Origin: an uncultured Schlesneria sp.
Lineage (GTDB): Bacteria > Planctomycetota > Planctomycetia > Planctomycetales > Planctomycetaceae
NCBI GenBank assembly: GCA_903858935.1
Contig: CAIOKO010000140.1
Span: 39,121-103,120, forward strand
Reading direction: 5' to 3'
Length of the DNA: 64,000 nt
The notes beneath the pieces were generated by a model that was not told where the DNA came from, did no database searches, and was given only the letters and a program-made list of their open reading frames with translations. Made by a program: the position numbers and the translations under genes. Below are positions 55,398-64,000 of the stretch, piece after piece; position 1 is the first letter of the stretch; every line of letters begins with the position of its first letter.

Positions 55398-55539
55398 TTA
55401 CGTTAGAGAACGTACAAGCAGTTGGGTTGCAACGTTCATTTTTTTCCCGCGAGTATGGAAAGCATCGTTCAACTGTCAGCTCAGTCAACCTTTATCAAAA
55501 TTATGGGAACAATTGAGACGGTTCAAAACGATTTCACTT

Positions 55540-55857
55540 TCAGGCGACCATGAGACGCTCGATCCGCTGCATCATTTGACCGGCATCGCGGCCTGAAATT
55601 TCAATCGTCAGAACGGTCCCGGTCACGGCTGCCAGCTGCAACATGTCGATCATCGATCGCCCGTCGACAGAAATCGCGCCGTTTGAAATTGTGATCCGTC
55701 CAGTGAAATCAGCGAGTTGTTCGATCAGCCGAGTACACATCAACATCGTCAAACCGCTCTTGCCAACAATTTGAATGTCGCGTTTGACTGTTGACTCAAT
55801 GTATCTGCTCACTTTGCCAGACCTGTAAATTTCAGACGGCGACGAATTAATCATCAT
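55540..55857 (-). CDS. HPr-like protein lacking the phospho-histidine
   Basis: 105 residues with the HPr (PTS phosphocarrier) fold. The pattern is clear after residue 28: IQIVGKSGLTMLMCTRLIEQ, FTGRITISNGAISVDGRSMI, DMLQLAAVTGTVLTIEISG and DAGQMMQRIERLM. Where HPr has GLHARPA the sequence reads GLTMLMC, so the catalytic His15 is Thr and the following Arg is gone. It cannot carry phosphate in the usual way. It may be a regulatory paralogue. The regulatory Ser46 position corresponds to the VDGRSMIDML segment, where a Ser is retained. Confidence 0.75.
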   Translation of the reverse strand: MMINSSPSEIYRSGKVSRYIESTVKRDIQIVGKSGLTMLMCTRLIEQLADFTGRITISNGAISVDGRSMIDMLQLAAVTGTVLTIEISGRDAGQMMQRIERLMVA

Positions 55858-56419
55858 TGCATTGAACCTTTTACGCGGATTGAGCTTCCGTGAGACGGGA
55901 CGTGATGTCCCCCGTCGTCAATTTGCGAAGCGATTCAAGTTTCACGCACGCTTTGGAGATCGAAGTTAGTTTCCACGAATCCCGGTAAACGAAACGCTCC
56001 ATCACTGCGGACGATATACACGGTTCCGAGTGATCTCATAGACGATATCCGCCAAATTCACGGCGATTTCATAAAAATGCGTTTTTCACATTAAGATTCT
56101 GACATTTCTCCATGAAAACAAGCATTTTCCACGAAATGGCGTGATTACTGGTGGGGTGCAAAAAACGACGTCATTGTTGACCACGTGATCTCTTCAATAC
56201 CCGGAAATACAACGCCATCCCCAGTATCGTGAATTCTTCGTCAGGGGCTTGATTACGCTGAGTGCCATTGCCTCGCTCGTCCGATGTCAATCAGTAGAAC
56301 AAGCCTCGGCAGATAACAATGACGAATCAACCAACGATTTTGGTGGTTTCCGACGTACTTCTCGTGACGAGAAGTCCAAACACATGTCGACTGCCAATAA
56401 TTTTCAGGAGTCCCTGACT
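55858..56419. other. Intergenic region
   Basis: About 560 bp between the divergent HPr-like and small-protein genes. No repeat, RNA or additional gene could be supported. An open frame begins at 56249 in phase with the small protein but lacks a ribosome site. Confidence 0.45.
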
Positions 56420-56650
56420 ATGTCGTCGATTTCCTCCTTCACGTCGGGCACGACCTCCTTCCCTAATTCCGATGAGCAAGCATTCAAGCACGAATTTGAG
56501 GAATTCCTGGCGGCCCTGAAATCAGGGAATCAATCAGCCGCTGAGTCCGCTTTCGCAGCCATCAAACATGGCTTTCAAGAATCGCCACAATTGACTTCAA
56601 GGAAAACGAAGTCGAATCGTCGAGGTTCTTCTTTACGCAAAGCTTCCTAA
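56420..56650 (+). CDS. Small hypothetical protein
   Basis: 76 residues from ATG 56420, selected because AGGAG lies 9-10 nt upstream; the open frame extends to 56249. It is hydrophilic, with an amphipathic helical middle (EEFLAALKSGNQSAAESAFA) and a basic C-terminus (KTKSNRRGSSLRKAS). No family is recognised. No cysteines or signal peptide. Confidence 0.5.
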   Translation: MSSISSFTSGTTSFPNSDEQAFKHEFEEFLAALKSGNQSAAESAFAAIKHGFQESPQLTSRKTKSNRRGSSLRKAS

Positions 56651-56998
56651 AAAATGAGGAGCATGGGCAGTTTGCGTTGAATTGGACGCAGGCATAAACC
56701 TTCGGAAACCTTAAGATTCTAACTCCTGCAAGCTCAACGATCCCATTTCACATTTCCTCAATTCCTTGAAATGGCTAGAAATCTCGACGATTGGGACCTT
56801 CCTGTTCTTCCTGTCTACGCTTTCAGTGTTGTTCGTCGTCAATCTGTGGTGAATTTGCCGATCATATGAGTAGTGATCGCAACTCGGCCGACGATTGATT
56901 GCCGACAACCGATTCCTTTTCAATCAATGCGGCATTCGATTGTCAATTTGACACATGGATGCTCACCCTCGTTGGCGGTGAAAAAAGGAGTGCGCAAC
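56651..56998. other. Intergenic region
   Basis: About 350 bp. Nothing recognisable beyond the ribosome site AAAAGGAG just before the next gene. Confidence 0.45.
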
Positions 56999-58021
56999 GT
57001 GCCTCGTCAAATTGGCTTCGTCCGTGTCCTGATTGTTTCAGCCATCCTTCTGGGCCTGCCCGAATCGACATTCGCTCGTGGCGGAGGCGGTGGTGGCGCT
57101 GTCCATGGCGGAGGGGGCGGGATTGTACGAGGGGGCGGGGGACGAGTCGCCGGTGTCGGGCATTATGGAGGCATGGGGGCGGGTCGTGGTTTCGGCTATG
57201 GGGCTCGAGGTTACGGAGGTGGATTTCGTGGCCCGATTGGTGGCCATCGCGGCTACGGATGGGGCTATCCTTTCTACGGATATGGACTCGGTCTTGGCCT
57301 TGGATTAGGACTTGGATACGGCCTGTCATCGGGATACGGCGGTTATGGGTATGGTTATCCCGTCTACGTCTATAGCCCAGGGAGTTATTACGGATCGGCC
57401 TATTACGTTGACGGTTCGAACACGGCTTCAAGCCCCGTTGTCACGGCCTCGGTTACAACCGTTTCGGAGAGTACCGCAGCGGGCAGAGCTCGAGAATTCG
57501 CAGATCGCGGTGAGACGGCGTTCAAGAAAGGTGATTATCAAGGAGCCGTTTATGCGTGGCGTCATGCCATCATGGACGATCCTCAAAACGCTGTTCTGGT
57601 GCTGCTTTTGAGTCAGGGCTTGTTTGCAGCGGGTCATTACGAAGAAGCGGCTGGCGCAACCCAGGCCGCCTTGCGAATTTTGCCGAAAGAACATTGGGGC
57701 GCTGTCATCGGTCGCTACCAGGACCTCTACGGTCATTCACAGGATTACACCAGACAGCTTCGCGCTTTGGAGAAAGCTGTTCAGGCCAAGCCCAGCGACG
57801 CCGGGCTGCGGTTTCTCGCAGGCTACCACTACGGATACCTTGGCTTTCAAAAACAATCGATCGAACAACTCGAAAGAGTCATCCAGATTGAACCTCGAGA
57901 CGAAGTCGCGAAACAACTGCTGGAGGAAATTAAAAGCAAATCCAACCGGCACGAATCACTTCCGCCAGCACCGATTCCGGCGAAAGAGATAACATGGTCA
58001 AAAACACGAACAGGCAATTGA
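56999..58021 (+). CDS. Secreted glycine-rich protein with tetratricopeptide repeats
   Basis: 340 residues from GTG 56999, chosen because AAAAGGAG is 8 nt upstream and the signal (FVRVLIVSAILLGLPESTFA) starts at once. The mature N-terminal ~110 residues are Gly/Tyr-rich (GGGGGGAVHGGGGGIVRGGG and GYGYGYPVYVYSPGSY), like surface or cell-wall low-complexity regions. The C-terminal half carries TPR units (AGRAREFADRGETAFKKGDY, AGHYEEAAGATQAALRILPK, LRFLAGYHYGYLGFQKQSIE). The next gene begins about 70 bp downstream on the same strand. Confidence 0.8.
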   Translation: MPRQIGFVRVLIVSAILLGLPESTFARGGGGGGAVHGGGGGIVRGGGGRVAGVGHYGGMGAGRGFGYGARGYGGGFRGPIGGHRGYGWGYPFYGYGLGLGLGLGLGYGLSSGYGGYGYGYPVYVYSPGSYYGSAYYVDGSNTASSPVVTASVTTVSESTAAGRAREFADRGETAFKKGDYQGAVYAWRHAIMDDPQNAVLVLLLSQGLFAAGHYEEAAGATQAALRILPKEHWGAVIGRYQDLYGHSQDYTRQLRALEKAVQAKPSDAGLRFLAGYHYGYLGFQKQSIEQLERVIQIEPRDEVAKQLLEEIKSKSNRHESLPPAPIPAKEITWSKTRTGN

Positions 58022-58092
58022 TAATCCAGGAAGAACAGCCGTTCGCAAGATTGGCGAAAGTCAAAGGCGTTGTCGAGTTTAAAAGAGACATC

Positions 58093-59472
58093 ATGCGGTA
58101 CATCATCATCGTCGCCTGCGTCGGAATAATCCTGGCCGGAAGCAGAAATTCCTTGGCACAAAATGTTGTTCCTCCGCCGGGTTTTGCGCCAGGCGGCGTT
58201 GACGATTCGACATCCAGCCCCGAACCAATTGCTCCACCCGAGCCGAGAATCTTTTCAGGTTCTGGAGAGCCCTCTGATGTTTACGACGGGTCCAGCTCCG
58301 GTGGTTACCCTACTCGGGAACGCGTGTACCCACGAAGTCCTCGTCGCGGAAACCCCATTACGACGATCTCTCCCGTCCTCGTTGCAGAAGCCGACCCACC
58401 CCTTCCAAGAGTCTGGTTTCGCCCCGAGGCATTACTCTGGTGGTCCAAAAGCAGCCCTTTACCGGTACCGGTCGTCACTGCTGGCAGCCTCAATGATCCG
58501 ATTCCCGGTGCACTTGGTCAGCCTGGAACATCCGTCCTGCTCGGAAATCAGAACGTCGGTTTTCCTTCGCAAGGAGGTGGAAGAATCACGTTCGGCTTCA
58601 CATTTGACGCCGAACAGTCATGGGGTATTGAAGGGACATACTTCCACCTGTCTGACCCGACGGTATCGCAAGGTGTGTACTCGAATGGAGGACAGGGTTC
58701 CGCACTACTGGCGTTTCCTTACTATAACCCGCTCACCGGAACCGAGAATGCCTCACCAATCGCCTACCCTGGATATTTCGCGGGGAATGCCGTGTTGACG
58801 CTTCAGACCCTCCTTCAGGGGACCGACGTCAATATTCTGCATAACATCCACTATTCCAATAATGTTCGCGTCGATCTGCTGGGTGGCTTTCGGTATGTGA
58901 ATTTTCAGGAAAATCTCATTTTTTCAACCGACAGCCCCAATGTTTCACCCAACCCGCCTGCGTTTTTCCAAACCTACGACCAGTTCAACGTCATGAACAA
59001 TTTTTACGGTGGACAACTTGGTCTCCGCGCCAGTTATGACATGGATCGCTTTTTCTTCAACGGCTCGGGAAAGCTGGCAATGGGAAGCACATTTGAAACG
59101 GTCTCTGTCGATGGGGGTACGGCGACAAACGCAGGAGGCTACGCGACCGCACCGGGTTCGTACCTGTCACAACCGACCAACATCGGAACGGCGACCCGAA
59201 ATCAATTTGCGGTTGTCCCCGAAATGAACCTGAACGTGGGATTCCGGCTGCGTCCGTGGGCGAGCATCATCGTCGGATACTCGTTCCTGTATATCAGTTC
59301 GGTGGCTCGACCTGGCGACCAGATCAGTCATGTCATTAACCCGTCGCAATCGTCAGCGATCAGCAACTATTTTCCAGCGAATCCGACTGGCCCCTCCCTC
59401 CCTGGCCTGAACATCCATAACACGGACTTCTGGGCGCAAGGCCTCAATTTTGCCCTTGAACTCCGCTTCTGA
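58093..59472 (+). CDS. BBP7-family outer-membrane beta-barrel protein
   Basis: 459 residues from ATG 58093; the upstream 33 open codons overlap the TPR gene. A signal peptide (YIIIVACVGIILAGSRNSLA) is followed by a proline-rich stretch (PPPGFAPGGVDDSTSSPEPI) and then amphipathic beta-strands (VWFRPEALLWWSKSSPLPVP, ITFGFTFDAEQSWGIEGTYF, VRVDLLGGFRYVNFQ). It ends with a C-terminal Phe (LNFALELRF), the mark of an outer-membrane barrel. This is the planctomycete BBP7 type; the transport role is unknown. Confidence 0.85.
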   Translation: MRYIIIVACVGIILAGSRNSLAQNVVPPPGFAPGGVDDSTSSPEPIAPPEPRIFSGSGEPSDVYDGSSSGGYPTRERVYPRSPRRGNPITTISPVLVAEADPPLPRVWFRPEALLWWSKSSPLPVPVVTAGSLNDPIPGALGQPGTSVLLGNQNVGFPSQGGGRITFGFTFDAEQSWGIEGTYFHLSDPTVSQGVYSNGGQGSALLAFPYYNPLTGTENASPIAYPGYFAGNAVLTLQTLLQGTDVNILHNIHYSNNVRVDLLGGFRYVNFQENLIFSTDSPNVSPNPPAFFQTYDQFNVMNNFYGGQLGLRASYDMDRFFFNGSGKLAMGSTFETVSVDGGTATNAGGYATAPGSYLSQPTNIGTATRNQFAVVPEMNLNVGFRLRPWASIIVGYSFLYISSVARPGDQISHVINPSQSSAISNYFPANPTGPSLPGLNIHNTDFWAQGLNFALELRF

Positions 59473-59500
59473 TTCGTGTGAAGTTTTCGAGGGTCGCAGA

Positions 59501-61291
59501 TCAGATGTTGATGCTTTGAGGGATACCACCAGGAGCAAGCGTCTCGTAAGGACGGCGTGTCTGATTTCGTTCGGCGATTTTCTTGCCAATGTCGGCAATT
59601 CGACTTTGAAACTGTTTCAGCGGACCAGCAACGCGGCCATCGACGAACTGATTGGCAGCGTACTGTCCGAGCTGAGTGTAATGGACGTTCCCAAGAAGGC
59701 AGCCCAGCTCCATTTGCAATTCGGCCATATCAAGTGGCGGCAACATCGCCAGAAAATCGGCTTCGGTCGCACCAGACTTTTTGGTGGGAGCCGGTCGGTA
59801 ACCGGCCAGTGGCATTTTCGGAACATAACTCATCACGTCGTACTGAGGGAAATTCACTGCGGCGTGCTGAACACTACAGGTATAGATAATAAACGTCGCG
59901 ACTTCGATCAGTTCCTCGATTGTCTGGATCTGACCATCATTCGGCAGGCCTTTGACTCGCCCGCCGTTTTCGGCTGCCAGTTCGCGGCACCAATTCTGTA
60001 ATTCTTTATCCTTCTGAATTTCCGCGTTATCCGGGTAGTACAACTTGAGGTAAGAACCGACCCATTCGTGGATGGCTTCCCAATACATCGAAGCATCGTC
60101 GCGGTACGGATAAACTGGAAAGGCATCGTGATCATCGACCCCTCGTTGTGCGAACGTCAGGGGCAAGAGATCGTTCATGACACGGGTACTTTGAACACCG
60201 TGGACCGCCACTTTGCGAGAGGTCTCGATTGTTCCTCCCATTAATTTGTCGACTCCCCCTTTTTCGGCAATCAGGTGTTTCCACGCCGCCTTATTAATCG
60301 CAAGAGTTCCTTCAAAGTGAGGCCACAATAACAATGCCAGGGGATGTGGATCCGCCAGGTGTCGATACGACGAGACAACGAAGGCCTCCATTGTCAAATG
60401 CGTACGTCCCAGATGGGTTGATGCTTCGTGAATGTTGCCGTCAGCCGTTTCGACGATCGTCTTTGCGATCAACCAGTTGTATCCATCTTTCGGTGTAAAG
60501 ATGGGGTTGCCGTGTGCGTCAGGTACCTGCTGACACTGAATGGCAACAGGCAACAATTCCTTCGATGGTCCCGTAATCACGAACAGAGCCAGCGGCGCGT
60601 AGAGATACTTCTGACCGTTTGGGTAGTTCCCCAGTTCAGCTCCGTCTAACAGTGCATAGTCGGCCAGGTATAGCCGGCCCTCGGCCAGTGCCGCTTCGAG
60701 CGAATCGTTTGGGACCCCCTCGCGGAAGATCTCATTCGTAATCGGAAATCGCTCGTCGAGTGTCTTCAACCGCTTGAGCATGACGGGGTTTGGACCAGCC
60801 GTTCGCATCGCGGCGAATGCTCGATCTTCTGCAAAATCTTTGGCGATGGGTGGCAATCCGAATGAACGGAAAAGATCGGCATAATCTTCCAGAGACTGGG
60901 CAGGAACGGGACGAGATCCGATGCGAGATTCAAATTTCAAGATTTCTGTAATGTGCTTGCGGATATCGGCAACCGCATGGACATCGTGTTCAAACACATC
61001 ACGAATCTTCGAAATGACCGTCGTCGCTTGCGTCGTACGGACATCGCTCAGGTCCAGCTTCGCCCGATTTTCGAGCATTTCCAGGACTTGTTTACCACAC
61101 ACCTTCAGCCAATGGAGCGAGAAATCGTCCGTGATCGGCACTTGTTTCATGACGGCCAGGGGTGAAACATGCGTGTAATCATACTGATAGAGTCGACGGT
61201 CAACCCACAATTTGGAACTGCGATAAAGGCCGCCCCAGAATGATTCTCCCTGAGGTAATCGCGGTGCAGGTTGTGGCAAGAACGCAGACAT
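59501..61291 (-). CDS. Lipoxygenase
   Basis: 596 residues from ATG 61291, chosen because GAAGGG lies 7 nt upstream; the open frame reaches 61429. The lipoxygenase iron ligands are all visible: HLGRTHLTMEAF with two His five residues apart, CSVQHAAVNFPQYD with the third His and Asn, and the C-terminal Ile (PQSINI). Other core helices are WLIAKTIVETADGNIHEAST and YPYRDDASMYWEAIHEWVGS. The N-terminal PLAT/C2 domain of eukaryotic enzymes is absent. The enzyme would insert O2 into polyunsaturated fatty acids. No signal peptide is evident. Lipoxygenases are rare in bacteria. Confidence 0.92.
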   Translation of the reverse strand: MSAFLPQPAPRLPQGESFWGGLYRSSKLWVDRRLYQYDYTHVSPLAVMKQVPITDDFSLHWLKVCGKQVLEMLENRAKLDLSDVRTTQATTVISKIRDVFEHDVHAVADIRKHITEILKFESRIGSRPVPAQSLEDYADLFRSFGLPPIAKDFAEDRAFAAMRTAGPNPVMLKRLKTLDERFPITNEIFREGVPNDSLEAALAEGRLYLADYALLDGAELGNYPNGQKYLYAPLALFVITGPSKELLPVAIQCQQVPDAHGNPIFTPKDGYNWLIAKTIVETADGNIHEASTHLGRTHLTMEAFVVSSYRHLADPHPLALLLWPHFEGTLAINKAAWKHLIAEKGGVDKLMGGTIETSRKVAVHGVQSTRVMNDLLPLTFAQRGVDDHDAFPVYPYRDDASMYWEAIHEWVGSYLKLYYPDNAEIQKDKELQNWCRELAAENGGRVKGLPNDGQIQTIEELIEVATFIIYTCSVQHAAVNFPQYDVMSYVPKMPLAGYRPAPTKKSGATEADFLAMLPPLDMAELQMELGCLLGNVHYTQLGQYAANQFVDGRVAGPLKQFQSRIADIGKKIAERNQTRRPYETLAPGGIPQSINI

Positions 61292-61748
61292 GCTTGGCCC
61301 TTCAGTCGGCTGTATTTCAGATCCACCGTTGGTCGATGGCAAAACTTCGACCACAAACAAGCCTGATTTCATAACTCTAAACACAGACCTTTTCAATCGA
61401 AGCAATCGATCTGGATGGACCGATTTCAATCGCGAGACGACATCGTGACGCCTTCTCGAGCTGTGCCGGAAGAGTGAGACTCCACATTACTCTTCAAACA
61501 TCTTGAAATCTTCTTTCCGAAGTCGCCACAGGTTTTTTTAAACTGTCACAAAGCCCGGCGCGGACGTTCACTCAATCGTGATCCGCCAGTCGCTTTGTTG
61601 AGTGTCACACCTGCGAAGAGACCCGAACACGCGAGGTCTGCTCGATTCGGGTCCTCATCCGCCATATTTACCACAGCGTCATCATGGGCCGGCAGATCAT
61701 CACCTGCAGGAGACGCGATCCAACTCAACAGGCAGTTCAAGGTGCAAT
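61292..61748. other. Intergenic region
   Basis: About 460 bp upstream of the lipoxygenase. It may hold that gene's promoter. A 64-codon frame at 61546-61740 on the minus strand begins with TTG and contains a plausible but unrecognised peptide (NCLLSWIASPAGDDLPAHDD); I do not call it a gene. Confidence 0.45.
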
Positions 61749-63780
61749 TTACGGAGTCTCAACTCGCGGCGGATTCAAGTTTAACTTTTGCGGACGAATC
61801 GCCGGGTGTTCAAAGGACTTCGGGTCAATTCTTGCCTTTTCTGCGGAAGCGACGAGTTTCCAGGGATTGCCATTGAAATTGAGTTTGGTCTGGAACTCGA
61901 TCATCTTTAATACAGTCTTTTGTGCCTCGCCGACGCAGAAGGGTGACTTCAGCAGTTCGACCGACTCGGCCAAATCGATGCCGCCAGGCAACTTTCCGAG
62001 AGAGATGATCAATCGGTTCAAAATATTCTCATTGGTTCGAACCTGATCGCCTGTCGTGGCCAGGATCGCTGCTTTGGCCTGTTTAACTTCGCTCTCTGGA
62101 ACGCGATCAGCGAGCTTCTCGACCCCATCCAGCATGATTTTCAATGCTTCCGGATCATGATCTCTGTCGAGCGCTGATAACAGATACGCAAGCGCATAAT
62201 TCGCCTGAGATTTATCGGAAGCCATGGCGAGGGCAACGGCGGCCTGACAAAGAGCGGGCCGGGCGGCCACGTTTGCCGAAGCCCTGTTTGACGCCAGGAT
62301 TTGCTCGAACGCTTCTTGAGTTTCTTCCCCGGTCATCTTGTGCGCCATCACTTGCCAGATTCGCGCCAATTGTCCAATGACCTGAGGCGACTGGGTTGCC
62401 TGAATCGATCTCAAATTTTGTTCAATGACCTGTCTGACGATGGCTTGATCACCCTCCTTCTGCAATTTCGGAGCGACCTTTTCCATCGATTTGGCAAGGA
62501 GAATCAGGACATCGGGACTGTCCGACACATCCATGGCAATCGCCAGATTATGCGCCACTTCTGCGGCATCATCTTCCGTGAACTTATTCTTACGGTCCAA
62601 CTCGATCGCAACCGACGCCAGTCCGAGGCTGAGGACTCGCAACAGGGACGTTTCTTTTGTGCTTTTAATTTTGTCAAGAATTCTCTTTACCGCTTTTTGC
62701 CCAACTTCTTTCGAGATATCTCCACCGACGAACCCGATTTTTTCGACGATCAGTTGAACAATCTCGGAATTCTCGGTCGAGACGAGAACCGCAAGCATTC
62801 GTTCGATGGCCTCCTCGGCAATACTTTCAGGAATGTTTTCGGGAATGATCGAGAGGGTTTCCGAAAGGAGACTCAGTTCGATCGGCGCATCGAACGCCTT
62901 GTCGCTCATTTTGTCCCTGATAGTTTCATACGCTTTTTTAATTATTGAGGGGTTAACAACTTTTTCCATCCCTCGAAGTCCGTAAGCTAAGGCCCGAACC
63001 TTTTCTGCGTCTTTGCAGGAATCCATCCTTTTCCAGATTTCTTCGGCGAGCACATCGGCAGCGGCCGCATTCAACTTGCCACCGACGGCCCGCATACTTT
63101 CTTGAATTTTATGAATTACAAAGGCTCGCTCAAATCGATCGAGCGCTTTAAATAGCGAATCGAAAACCTGCTGGCTGTCAGACATCGACAACGGTTTCGG
63201 TAACGTCGAAAGTCCGATCGACAACTGGTAGAGATCCATAGGAAGCGTTGCCGTATTTCCAATACAGGTCAGCAGGATCCTGGTTGCTTCGGCATTTTCT
63301 TCGTCAGTCATCTGGACCGGTATTGCACAAAGACTTTCGGCAAAGAGACGTAAACCCTTGCTGGAATCCTCGTGCGCCATCACTTTCAAGATTCTGGCGA
63401 TCGCAGTACGCGCTGCATTTTCCGGCAATTTGCCGCTCAATTGACCCAGGCCCCTGCTCAATTCGTATAACGGATCAGGCTCTTCCACCAACTGCATGGC
63501 TTCGAGCAGCACGTTGGTCGCCTGTTGACTGTTTGACTGAGAATGATGAATGGCCACCGCGGTCAGACATTGAGCAAAAACACGCATCGTTTCCGAATCC
63601 TGAGCTCGCCTGGCGGCTTGCAGAATTTCGTCTTCTGTGACTTTAAAGTCGTCTGGCTTGATCCGCCCGCACCAGGATTTAATCGTTTCAACAAGACTAT
63701 TGCGGACCTCGGTCCGTTTCGTGTTTTCGATCGCCTGAACGATGTATTTGATGCCACGCGCGGCGTTAATGTCTACGATG
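61749..63780 (-). pseudogene. Large alpha-helical repeat protein (HEAT/ARM-like), 5' end cut by an insertion sequence
   Basis: About 675 residues remain. The body is a run of helical repeats about 50 residues long (SKGLRLFAESLCAIPVQMTD, EKVRALAYGLRGMEKVVNPS, SLLRVLSLGLASVAIELDRK, SPQVIGQLARIWQVMAHKMT), similar to HEAT/ARM solenoids and to repeats found attached to kinases or AAA domains in planctomycetes. The first in-window codon is only a TTG inside the IS end, and no ribosome site is present; the reading frame is open right into the inverted repeat of the IS at 63779. The N-terminal part lies beyond the window. The protein is therefore probably disrupted. Confidence 0.75.
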
Positions 63781-64000
63781 GACCCCAAAAACTGGACCAG
63801 GAAATAAGATAGAATTTCAGTGGTTCAGTTTTGGAGGGGAAGATGCCCGGTAAGCGTAATATTCGGAGCGGGAGTTTCAAAGCGAAGGTTGCGATCGCAG
63901 CGTTGCGAGAGCAGGAGACCTTGGCGCAATTGTCGAGCCGATTCACGGTTCATTCGACTCAAATTAATGTTTGGAAGCGTCAGCTTTTGGATGGCGCGGA
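63779..64000 (+). mobile_element. IS3-type insertion sequence, left end (partial)
   Basis: The left terminus reads TGGACCCCAAAAACTGGACC, the pattern of IS3-family ends with TG at the tip. It is followed by a GAGGGGA ribosome site and the start of a transposase gene at 63843. The rest lies outside the window. Confidence 0.7.
63843..64000 (+). CDS. IS3-family transposase OrfA (partial)
   Basis: 52 codons are present. The product starts MPGKRNIRSGSFKAKVAIAA and continues with a helix-turn-helix (TLAQLSSRFTVHSTQINVWK), the usual OrfA beginning of IS3/IS911-like elements. It would bind the terminal repeats and act with OrfB by programmed frameshifting. The gene continues past the right edge. Confidence 0.85.
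   Translation, partial: MPGKRNIRSGSFKAKVAIAALREQETLAQLSSRFTVHSTQINVWKRQLLDGA

Noticed and set aside
61546..61740. 64-codon minus-strand frame near the repeat protein's stop
   Set aside because: Starts with TTG, no ribosome site, no known family; kept only as a remark in the intergenic entry.
1..64000. CRISPR arrays, rRNA operons and tRNA genes
   Set aside because: No regularly spaced short repeats with unique spacers, and no rRNA or tRNA sequences were recognised in the window.

Overview
The window looks like a chromosomal segment of a planctomycete (Planctomycetota), probably of the Planctomycetaceae/Schlesneria/Gimesia type. This assignment rests on gene families: four DUF1549/DUF1553 (PSCyt) proteins and three DUF1501 proteins, a DUF1559 pseudopilin-like protein, a TIGR03067-type lipocalin-like protein, a BBP7-type outer-membrane protein, an ECF sigma factor overlapping a serine/threonine kinase, and an MfnF-like protein of H4MPT-linked C1 metabolism. 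Base composition is moderate and genes face both ways in short operons.

Layout. 1-1.1 kb: minus-strand ECF sigma factor and the start of its zinc-finger/kinase partner. 1.4-1.75 kb: two gene fragments. 1.9-9.3 kb: bicupin-like protein, universal stress protein, DUF1549/DUF1553 plus DUF1501 pair, DUF6933-like protein. 9.4-15.4 kb: Tat-exported enolase-superfamily protein, small secreted protein, HypF without other hyp genes, DEAD-box helicase. 15.5-24.1 kb: PhyH-type dioxygenase, MfnF-like protein, a secreted protein translationally coupled to a DUF692 (MNIO) protein, then ahcY, metF and rlmN, which together give a methionine/C1 theme. 24.2-26.9 kb: two-half secreted hydrolase and DUF2007-like membrane protein. 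27-35.9 kb: two minus-strand DUF1549/DUF1501 operons.

35.9-46 kb is the accessory part. It has about 2 kb of repeat-rich non-coding DNA, a frameshifted and internally deleted REP-type transposase with related flanking repeats, a DUF433/DUF5615 toxin-antitoxin pair, three copies of a ~172-bp MITE-like inverted-repeat element, palindromic repeats, a 79-bp tandem repeat, an aldo/keto reductase, a DUF1549 gene with no DUF1501 partner, and a DUF2063 (BufC/HvfC-like) protein, the usual partner of DUF692 but here 24 kb away from it.

45.9-48.6 kb carries a lipoprotein, a prenyltransferase/squalene-cyclase-like protein and an NPCBM-domain protein in one run. 54.3-48.9 kb (minus) is the most interesting operon: DUF1559 protein, small lipoprotein, duplicated AhpD/CMD-like protein, EF-hand protein fused to a deiodinase-like (Cys form) thioredoxin fold, and a second duplicated AhpD/CMD-like protein. 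This could be an exported redox or dehalogenation system. 54.8-59.5 kb holds a small secreted protein, an HPr-like protein lacking the phospho-histidine, a small protein, a Gly-rich TPR protein and a BBP7-type barrel. 59.5-64 kb has a bacterial lipoxygenase with all iron ligands visible, and a large alpha-helical repeat protein whose 5' end is cut by an IS3-type insertion that runs off the window.

All family names are from reading the sequence without database searches.
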